This document shows, piece after piece, positions 27,018-33,595 of a stretch of DNA of 61,104 nucleotides. The notes beneath the pieces were generated by a model that was given only the letters and a program-made list of their open reading frames with translations, had not been told where the DNA came from and made no database searches. The position numbers were made by a program, and so were the translations under genes. How positions within the stretch are numbered: position 1 is the stretch's first letter; every line of letters starts with the position of its first letter. Origin of the DNA: Serratia marcescens (lineage in GTDB: Bacteria; Pseudomonadota; Gammaproteobacteria; Enterobacterales; Enterobacteriaceae); NCBI GenBank assembly GCA_015548865.1, contig JADMXW010000028.1, positions 1 through 61,104 on the forward strand. The letters run 5' to 3'.

Positions 27018-28253
27018 TCAGGCGCGATCGGCGCGCTGTAAGACGGCCCCCAGCAGAACGTTCGCACCCGCGATCAAATCCTGTGGAGCCGTAAATTCGT
27101 TAATGTTGTGACTTAACCCCGCCACGCTGGGCACGAAGATCATTCCGGCAGGACACAGTGCTGCCATAATTTGCGCATCATGCCCGGCACCGCTAGGCAT
27201 GCGGCGCGACGGTAAACCACGCAGACGCGCTTGCGCCGCAACCAGCTCAACCATCTCCGGCGCAAACGGGGTCGGCTCAAAACGCGCCAGCATTTTGCGT
27301 GACGCAGTAATCTCTTCTTCTCGCGCTGCCTGTTCGGCAAATGCCCACAGACGCTGTTCCGCCAGACGCAATGCCTCTGCATCGGTATTGCGTAAATCCA
27401 CGGTCAAGGTCACGGTATCGGGGATGACATTGACCAGATTCGGCGTGAACACCAGGTGCCCGACGGTGGCAACCTGATCGCCACCCAGTTCTTGCGCCAG
27501 TTGGCGGGCAAAGACGCCGATCCTAGCTGCGACGTAACCGGCATCGTGACGTAAACGCATCGGCGTAGTGCCCGCATGGTTCGAAACACCTTGCAAGTGG
27601 AATTCAGTCCAGGAAATACCCTGAACGCCCTCCACCACGCCAATGGTTAGCCCTTCCTCATCAAGCACAGGCCCTTGCTCGATATGCAATTCGAAATAGC
27701 TGTCCACACGGTTGCCACCTACCGGAGCAGGACCGTCATAACCGATTTGCCGCAACGCATCGCCTACACTGATGCCATCGATACCGCGTGTTGCCAGTGC
27801 GGTTTCCAACGCCAGCCCCCCCTGATATACCAAGCTGCCCATCATGTCGGGTTGAAAGCGCGAACCTTCCTCGTTAGTAAAAAAAGCCACTGCAACGGGG
27901 CGACGCAGTCGTATACCTGCATCTTTCAATGTGGCAATCACTTCCAGCCCGGAGAGTACGCCGTAGTTACCGTCATACAGCCCGCCTGTTGCCACGGTAT
28001 CGATATGCGATCCCATCATCACCGGCGGCATATCGGTTAATCCGGGGTAGACACCCACGGTATTACCGATGGCATCTACGGTAATGTTCAACCCTAATGC
28101 CTGCATGCGCGCCACGGTCCAATCGCGCCCCTGCCGATCTTCATCACTGAGCGCCAGCCGACACACGCCGCCTTGCGGCAATGCCCCTATCGCGCCCAGT
28201 TCATACAGCGACGCCATCAGGCGTTCGCCGTTAATGCGTAACTCGCTTGTCAT
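27018..28253 (-). CDS. Zn-dependent N-carbamoyl-L-amino acid / allantoate amidohydrolase
   Basis: A 411-residue M20-family enzyme of the AmaB/HyuC/AllC type that cleaves ureido groups from N-carbamoyl-L-amino acids, ureidopropionate or allantoate. The two-metal site is complete: GSHIDTV, YDGNYGVL, NEEGSRF, ELHIEQGPVL and, near the C-terminus, HNINEFTAP. The dimer lid domain occupies about residues 210-330, with SNHAGTTPMRLRHDA. The start ATG at 28253 has AAGG seven bases upstream. It follows the ABC permease gene by 34 bp. A second, only moderately similar enzyme of this family is encoded at 41985, so their substrates probably differ. Confidence 0.88.
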   Translation of the reverse strand: MTSELRINGERLMASLYELGAIGALPQGGVCRLALSDEDRQGRDWTVARMQALGLNITVDAIGNTVGVYPGLTDMPPVMMGSHIDTVATGGLYDGNYGVLSGLEVIATLKDAGIRLRRPVAVAFFTNEEGSRFQPDMMGSLVYQGGLALETALATRGIDGISVGDALRQIGYDGPAPVGGNRVDSYFELHIEQGPVLDEEGLTIGVVEGVQGISWTEFHLQGVSNHAGTTPMRLRHDAGYVAARIGVFARQLAQELGGDQVATVGHLVFTPNLVNVIPDTVTLTVDLRNTDAEALRLAEQRLWAFAEQAAREEEITASRKMLARFEPTPFAPEMVELVAAQARLRGLPSRRMPSGAGHDAQIMAALCPAGMIFVPSVAGLSHNINEFTAPQDLIAGANVLLGAVLQRADRA

Positions 28254-28287
28254 GACATAACCTTTTTTATATTGCTGCCGAGCGGCA

Positions 28288-29043
28288 TCAACGATGCGCC
28301 CAGTGCGTCATCCGTTTTTCGATAAAGGCGAAGATTTCATACATCACCACCCCCATTGCACCGATAACGATCAACCCCGCAAACACCAACGCCATATTCA
28401 TATTGGAGCTCGCCGACATCATCAGATAGCCAATACCCAAGTTAGAGGCCACGGTTTCCGAAATCACCGATCCGACAAACGCCAGCGTGATCGCCACTTT
28501 TAACGAAGCAAAGAAGTAAGGCAGCGATCGGGGTAACCCCACCTTTTTCAGAATGTCGAAGCGGGATGCTCCCAGCGAACGCAGCACGTCTTCCATTTCA
28601 GGCTCTACCGTCGCGAGCCCGGTCGCGACATTGACGACTACCGGGAAAAAAGAGATGAGAAAGGCGGTGGCAATGGCCGGGATCGTGCCGATGCCAAACC
28701 ACACCACCAGTACAGGGACAAAGGCCACTTTTGGAATCGAGTTAAAACCCACCAGTAGCGGATAGACTGCTTTATAAACCAGTGCAGAGGCACCGACAGC
28801 AACGCCCAAAACCAGCCCGACCACAACCGCCAGAACAAATCCCGCCAGCGTGGTGTAGAGCGTTTGCAGCGAGTGCGCGGCGATGGGCCGCCAGTCCGCG
28901 ACCAACGAGCGGAACACATCGCTCAATGACGGGAACAGGTAGGTCGGCACATCCAGCCCCACCACAATCACCTGCCACAGAACGCCAAGCAGAACCAGCA
29001 GTGCCCAGGGGGCTATCTTGATTAACACATGACGAGATATCAC
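28288..29043 (-). CDS. ABC transporter permease, SsuC/TauC type
   Basis: A 251-residue inner-membrane permease with about six hydrophobic segments. The start segment is PWALLVLLGVLWQVIVVG, and the cytoplasmic coupling motif lies around EMEDVLRSLGASRFDILKKVGLP, the EAA-loop pattern. The family takes up sulfonates, taurine, nitrate and pyrimidine precursors. The start is a GTG at 29043 with GGAGG six bases upstream. It is 12 bp after the ATPase gene. Downstream ureide hydrolases suggest a hydantoin, allantoin-like or N-carbamoyl substrate; that is inference from neighbours only. Confidence 0.88.
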   Translation of the reverse strand: MISRHVLIKIAPWALLVLLGVLWQVIVVGLDVPTYLFPSLSDVFRSLVADWRPIAAHSLQTLYTTLAGFVLAVVVGLVLGVAVGASALVYKAVYPLLVGFNSIPKVAFVPVLVVWFGIGTIPAIATAFLISFFPVVVNVATGLATVEPEMEDVLRSLGASRFDILKKVGLPRSLPYFFASLKVAITLAFVGSVISETVASNLGIGYLMMSASSNMNMALVFAGLIVIGAMGVVMYEIFAFIEKRMTHWAHR

Positions 29044-29055
29044 GATGGGCCTCCG

Positions 29056-29835
29056 TTAGGCATGATGTTGTGAAGAGATGTGCTCGCGCAGTTCAAACAC
29101 ATAGCGAGAAAACGCATCGGTGTAGGTCACCTGAAGATCGCGCGGACGAGGAAGGTCTATCTCCCGGCGCGCAATAATCCGGCCTGGTCTGGCACTCATC
29201 ACGTAGACGGTATCCGCCAGGAACACAGCCTCACGCAGATCGTGCGTGACCAGTACCACCGTGAAAGGTGCTTCCTGCCACAGATCGCGCAACATGCACC
29301 ACAGCTCTTCACGAGTGAACGCATCCAGTGCACCGAACGGTTCATCCAGCATCAGCAAACGCGGTTTGTGGATAAGCGCGCGACAAATAGACGCGCGCTG
29401 CTGCATGCCCCCGGACAATTCCCACGGGAATTTATCTTCATATCCTTCCAGCCCAACGCGTTTAAGCAAGGCTCGCGCCTGCTCTTCATACTCGCGCCCT
29501 TTTTTACGCAGCGTAGAACGGTAGGGCTCTACTATCTCCATCGGCAGCATGACGTTTTGTAGCGTGGTACGCCAAGGCAGCAAGTTAGAGGCCTGAAACG
29601 CCATACCAACACATTTCTGCGGTCCCACTACTTCGCGTTTGTTGACGAAAACGTAGCCCTCACTCGGCGAGAGAAGCCCCGAGGTCAACTTCATGAATGT
29701 CGATTTACCACAGCCGGAAGGTCCTACCAGCGCCACGAACTCATTTTCATTGATACTGAAATTAATATCCTTTATGGCCAGCTGTTCGCTGTTGTTGTAC
29801 GCCAGACTGACATTCTCGAACTTAACGAAACTCAT
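29056..29835 (-). CDS. ABC transporter ATP-binding protein, SsuB/TauB type
   Basis: The 259-residue ATPase energises the permease encoded next. Walker A is GPSGCGKST near residue 37, the Q-loop lies in GMAFQASNLLPWRT, the signature is LSGGMQQRASICRAL near 140, Walker B is LLMLDEPFGALD, and the switch His is in LVTHDLREAVFL. All are intact. The ATG at 29835 has AGGTGG upstream. It lies 35 bp after the binding-protein gene. Confidence 0.92.
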   Translation of the reverse strand: MSFVKFENVSLAYNNSEQLAIKDINFSINENEFVALVGPSGCGKSTFMKLTSGLLSPSEGYVFVNKREVVGPQKCVGMAFQASNLLPWRTTLQNVMLPMEIVEPYRSTLRKKGREYEEQARALLKRVGLEGYEDKFPWELSGGMQQRASICRALIHKPRLLMLDEPFGALDAFTREELWCMLRDLWQEAPFTVVLVTHDLREAVFLADTVYVMSARPGRIIARREIDLPRPRDLQVTYTDAFSRYVFELREHISSQHHA

Positions 29836-29870
29836 TTATCACCACCTGAAATCATGCTGCCTGACGGAAA

Positions 29871-30908
29871 TTACCGCACTGTACGATCGGCCCGCGCCGG
29901 TAACAGCGCACTGGTAAACAACGCATCCGCTTTCGGCGTCTCTTTCAAATCGAACGCGGCCACTACATCGCTGATGGAGTTGCTCAAACGCTGGGCATCC
30001 ACATCACCCAGACCGTTTTTCTTGGTTTCCGGTGTTACCACCAATTGACCAAACGCCAGTTGCAGGCGACGGGTTTCCAGCGGCAAGTCGATCAGTGAAT
30101 CCTGTTCTTTCACAAACTTTGCCGCGCTGACGGGATCGGCGAGGGTTTCCTGCACCGCCTTATTGAAGGCACGCAAGAACGCTTTGATAGTGTCAGGGTG
30201 TTTTTCCAGCATCTCTTTGCTGGCAATGATGGTGTTACCGTAGAGATCGACACCGTATTGCGCATACGGGAATACCACCAGGTCGTCGGCTTTGGCTCCG
30301 CGCGCTTCGAGATTCAGCAGGTTGGTAAAATAGAAGCCGGAAATGGCATCAACATTTTTACGTACCAGCAGGTTAGCGGTAACGGTTGGGTCAGCTGATT
30401 GCCAAGTGACCGCATCCTTACTCAACCCCACTTTCTTCGCAAAGGCTGGCCAGGCTTTGCGTGCTGCATCGAATACGGGAGCCGCAATGGTTTTACCTTT
30501 CAGGTCTGCTGGCGTTTTTACCCCAGAGCTTTTCAGCAAAAAAACCGCCGCAGGCGTGGCGTTATACAGCATATAAACGCCTTTAATACCGGTGCCTGGA
30601 TGCTGAGACTCTTGCTCAATCAACGAGTTGAAATCGGCAAATGCCATATCATAGGCACCGGTTGCCACACGGGTCACTGCACCCGCAGAACCGTTACCTG
30701 AGTCAATCTGTACGTCCAACCCTTCCTGGGCGAAATAGCCTTTGGCCTTGGCCATTAAAAATGGTGCAGAGGGCCCTTCAAAGCGCCAGTCGAGAGAAAA
30801 TTTTACTTTGACAGGATCTGCCGCATAGGCGGATGACGCCAGTACAGATAAAGACAGTAGCGCCGTACAACCCAATTTGTGCAGTCTTGCGAATGTGGAT
30901 GTCAACAT
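29871..30908 (-). CDS. NMT1/THI5-like ABC substrate-binding protein
   Basis: A 345-residue periplasmic binding protein. The signal peptide has the core LGCTALLSLSVLASSAYA with cleavage before ADPVKVKF. The mature protein begins with the family pattern KFSLDWRFEGPSAPFLMAKAKGYFAQEGLDV and contains VATGAYDMAFADFNSL. These features are shared with proteins that bind pyrimidine precursors, sulfonates or nitrate. The start ATG at 30908 has GAGG nine bases upstream; a TTG reading from 30923 is possible. It is the first gene of the transporter set. The ligand is unknown; given the neighbours, a hydantoin or carbamoyl compound is plausible. Confidence 0.87.
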   Translation of the reverse strand: MLTSTFARLHKLGCTALLSLSVLASSAYAADPVKVKFSLDWRFEGPSAPFLMAKAKGYFAQEGLDVQIDSGNGSAGAVTRVATGAYDMAFADFNSLIEQESQHPGTGIKGVYMLYNATPAAVFLLKSSGVKTPADLKGKTIAAPVFDAARKAWPAFAKKVGLSKDAVTWQSADPTVTANLLVRKNVDAISGFYFTNLLNLEARGAKADDLVVFPYAQYGVDLYGNTIIASKEMLEKHPDTIKAFLRAFNKAVQETLADPVSAAKFVKEQDSLIDLPLETRRLQLAFGQLVVTPETKKNGLGDVDAQRLSNSISDVVAAFDLKETPKADALFTSALLPARADRTVR

Positions 30909-30948
30909 CACGAATGTCCTCAATAGTGAAAGTCAATGTGTACCCGAA

Positions 30949-31881
30949 TTAACGCCGGTTTTTGTCGTCCGCCGATGAGAGCGGAGCCAGTTGATACAGG
31001 TCGCCAATCTGCTGATGAATATCTTCCATGCGTTGCATGCGTTGGCTTGCCTTCTCGGAACAGCAAGCCGCCAGTTCATTGCCAATAAAATTGACCATGC
31101 TGATGGCGGCGGTGTAGGAATCAAAAATGTCGCTGTGCTTTGCGGCGCAAGGAATAACCACATCCGCCAACGCGCAAACATCAGACACAGGGGTATTACT
31201 GAGCACCACAATGTGGGCACCATAGTTTTTGGCTATGCGCACTAGGTGTAAAAGCAGTTGAATCTGGCGAGGAAAATCCACCACGAACAGCACATCCGTA
31301 TTGCGAATGTCCGCCAGTACGTCGGCAAATTTCGCAGCGGGGTCATTTACCAGCTGTACGTCACTCAGCACATGAGAAAACAGTGACTGGGCATAAAAAG
31401 CAGGGGCGTAGCTATTACGAAATCCCAATACCCAAACACGCCGTGCATCACGCATCAGTTGTACCGCGCGTTCAAGCTCTTCAGGCATGCTGTCGCGCTG
31501 CATACCTGCGAGGTTTTCGCGTTCCCGTTCAATATGCACATCAAGCCTTTCACGTACCGTTGTCGGGTGAGGTGTTCGCTGTGCCAGATTGGTGAGCGGC
31601 GAATAGCCCATCGGCTCAATACCGCGACATTTCATGCGAAACTGATTGAAATCCTGAAAACCGAGACGACGAAACACGCGCGCAGCCGTTGATTTTGAGA
31701 CACCGGCCAGTCGTGCCAACTCAGTCGCACTGTAGCTCGCCAAATGATGTTGATGGTCCAGAATGACATCCACTAGCTTCTTCTCTGCGGGAGATAAAGC
31801 GCTATAGATAAGACGAATGGCGGTGTGCAACTCAGCCAATATGCTAGTGTGTTCTTCTGGTGCGGAAAGCGCGTTATTCAT
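30949..31881 (-). CDS. RpiR-family (HTH + SIS) regulator
   Basis: A 310-residue transcriptional regulator. The N-terminal helix-turn-helix shows the RpiR mark ATELARLAGVSKSTAARVFRRLGFQDFNQFR near residues 50-80. The C-terminal SIS domain, which normally binds phosphosugars, runs from VWVLGFRNSYAPA to about 290, with DVLFVVDFPRQIQ and VVLSNTPVSDVCALAD. The start at 31881 (MNNALS) follows an AGGGG; the adjacent ATG at 31884 is equally possible, while readings to 32040 look non-coding. It lies 40 bp upstream of the binding-protein gene on the same strand, so it probably controls the transporter and carbamoylase operon. Several RpiR proteins of this kind respond to non-sugar ligands. Confidence 0.87.
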   Translation of the reverse strand: MNNALSAPEEHTSILAELHTAIRLIYSALSPAEKKLVDVILDHQHHLASYSATELARLAGVSKSTAARVFRRLGFQDFNQFRMKCRGIEPMGYSPLTNLAQRTPHPTTVRERLDVHIERERENLAGMQRDSMPEELERAVQLMRDARRVWVLGFRNSYAPAFYAQSLFSHVLSDVQLVNDPAAKFADVLADIRNTDVLFVVDFPRQIQLLLHLVRIAKNYGAHIVVLSNTPVSDVCALADVVIPCAAKHSDIFDSYTAAISMVNFIGNELAACCSEKASQRMQRMEDIHQQIGDLYQLAPLSSADDKNRR

Positions 31882-31884
31882 CAT

Positions 31885-32389
31885 GACCCCTGTCTGCATG
31901 GTACGTACGTTTCGTGGTGCAACAGAAATGCGTAATGGCACATATGTTTTATGAATCAACACCAAAAGAAACGCCTGTGCCAAAACACAAGCAAATGCCG
32001 CGCCAAATCCACAAGTAAAAAATGGATATCTAATTTTCATTTAAAAAATCAATTGATTAGACTTAATCGCTGTAAAATAAAAGAGGACAGGAGATACAAA
32101 AAAGAAAGGTATAACGTTATCGTGGTGCAAATCTTTTGTTCATTGCACCAAAAAGAAGCCAAATACAGTCAACATAGTGGCGAGGTTCATTCATTCCGAT
32201 GCACCGACTCCGGTCAGTGACTCAGATAATAATATTCCTAATAAGATAGGCTCCAAGCCATGAATGGTCGGATAACGAGTACGGTAAGAACACCTACAAT
32301 GTGAAGAATGGCAAGGATAAACCTTGCCAGAGCACTCTCCCAGGTCGCCATACCGGTCCCAAGGAGAGTGTGAACTGGAAGTAAATCAC
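31885..32389. other. Junction of the ureide operon and the AT-rich island
   Basis: AT content rises sharply from about 31950. The stretch contains the presumed rpiR promoter region and the 44-codon gene remnant at 32250-32384. No other gene is seen. Confidence 0.55.
32250..32384 (+). pseudogene. 44-codon C-terminal gene remnant
   Basis: A plus-strand frame begins right after a TAG (32247-32249) and ends at a TAA (32382-32384) without a good start codon. It encodes APSHEWSDNEYGKNTYNVKN followed by a Lys/Gly/Pro-rich tail ending ESVNWK. The composition is protein-like and its GC content is higher than that of the island next to it. This fits the tail of a gene truncated when the AT-rich island arrived. 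I do not recognise the family. Confidence 0.4.
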
Positions 32390-33595
32390 CTATCCTTTTG
32401 ATAGGTCATTGACAATTACAGTGATAGTATCAGGATTGTTAACTAATATGAGTGCTCGAAGATAATCATCGAATTGAAATAAAAGACTAAGAACCTCTGG
32501 TTTAAGCAGCGAGTTTAGATCATAAGACTTATAGACAGGATTGCTCATAAAATAAAGTGAGCACATTTTATAAAATTCGGAATTGATATTCTTATTTTGC
32601 CTGAGATATACTCCGATACGTGCCAGGGTGTCGCCTATTATTTCAAGCTCTCCTGTCTCAACGGAGTGATGGTAAAAATAATCCTCTGGAGTACCTAGCG
32701 CATGAACAGACTCATGACATATAGTATTTGATAATATCTTTGAATTTATTTCAAAAGCCCTTACTTTTTCCCATGAAGCCATTGCATTGGAATTTTTTGG
32801 CATAAACATATCAGTTTTAATATAGACCCTATCCAACGGATCACTACTGTGTGCAAACCCAATAATGCCGTATTTATCGCTTGATTGTAGCTCACTAATG
32901 GGAATGTTATCTTTTTTGTGATTCATTACTAAAACAATATTTGACTTATCCTTCTCATCAAGTACAACATTCATCCTTTTCAACTTATCTGACAATGTCT
33001 TTAAAAATAATGCTCGTGCTTTAGGGGAAGAGATCCTTAGTTCAGAAGAAACATACTCACTAGCCAGACTGTTGTTTTCATTAATATAATCATGTGCTTT
33101 TTTAATATTATACTTTGCTTTATAGAACCCCTCATTAAAAAGTTCAAAAATATTAGAATAACGCGAGCTTTCATAAATAGAACTCATATTTTTAAATTCA
33201 TAATCAGCAGGATTATCAAGGTAGAGTTCTTTATTAAGTTCAATAAAATTATCGCTATTCTTTACTGAGGTAATTACTTTTTTTCCATTTAGATAAAAAA
33301 GTCTATTTATAAGATCCAAGTCTTCATTATTCTCTATCTTACTCTGAATATTATCAAGATATATACTGCTAATCTCCATATGATGAGAGCGAGATTCATT
33401 GTTACTCCAACGATAAAGCTCCTTACCCTTCTCTCCCTCCAAATTGAATACCATTTGCATTGCCTCTAATGGAGTGGTGACAATTAATTCTTTTGTGTCA
33501 AAATCTTTAATAATGCTCACATCGGAAATCAAAAAATCACTGTCAATACTATCATCAGGTTTTTTACCATACAATTTAAAAAATGTAGGAATCAT
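32390..33595 (-). CDS. HExxH metalloprotease-like part of a split island gene
   Basis: A 401-residue open frame of low GC content. Residues 294-298 are HESVH within NTICHESVHALGTPEDYF, a zincin active-site motif, and Glu316 or Glu318 (TGELEIIGD) could be the third zinc ligand. The rest is charged and helical, without signal peptide or membrane segment. Its ATG overlaps the stop of the 33592-36567 frame as ATGA, so it could be a second, coupled gene. However, the frame is open upstream of the ATG through HVREETEDGN to the T9 run at 33626-33634, so it is more likely the C-terminal part of one protein of about 1390 residues. I do not recognise the family. A secreted toxin or effector with protease activity is an inference from the motif and setting. 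Confidence 0.6.
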   Translation of the reverse strand: MIPTFFKLYGKKPDDSIDSDFLISDVSIIKDFDTKELIVTTPLEAMQMVFNLEGEKGKELYRWSNNESRSHHMEISSIYLDNIQSKIENNEDLDLINRLFYLNGKKVITSVKNSDNFIELNKELYLDNPADYEFKNMSSIYESSRYSNIFELFNEGFYKAKYNIKKAHDYINENNSLASEYVSSELRISSPKARALFLKTLSDKLKRMNVVLDEKDKSNIVLVMNHKKDNIPISELQSSDKYGIIGFAHSSDPLDRVYIKTDMFMPKNSNAMASWEKVRAFEINSKILSNTICHESVHALGTPEDYFYHHSVETGELEIIGDTLARIGVYLRQNKNINSEFYKMCSLYFMSNPVYKSYDLNSLLKPEVLSLLFQFDDYLRALILVNNPDTITVIVNDLSKG

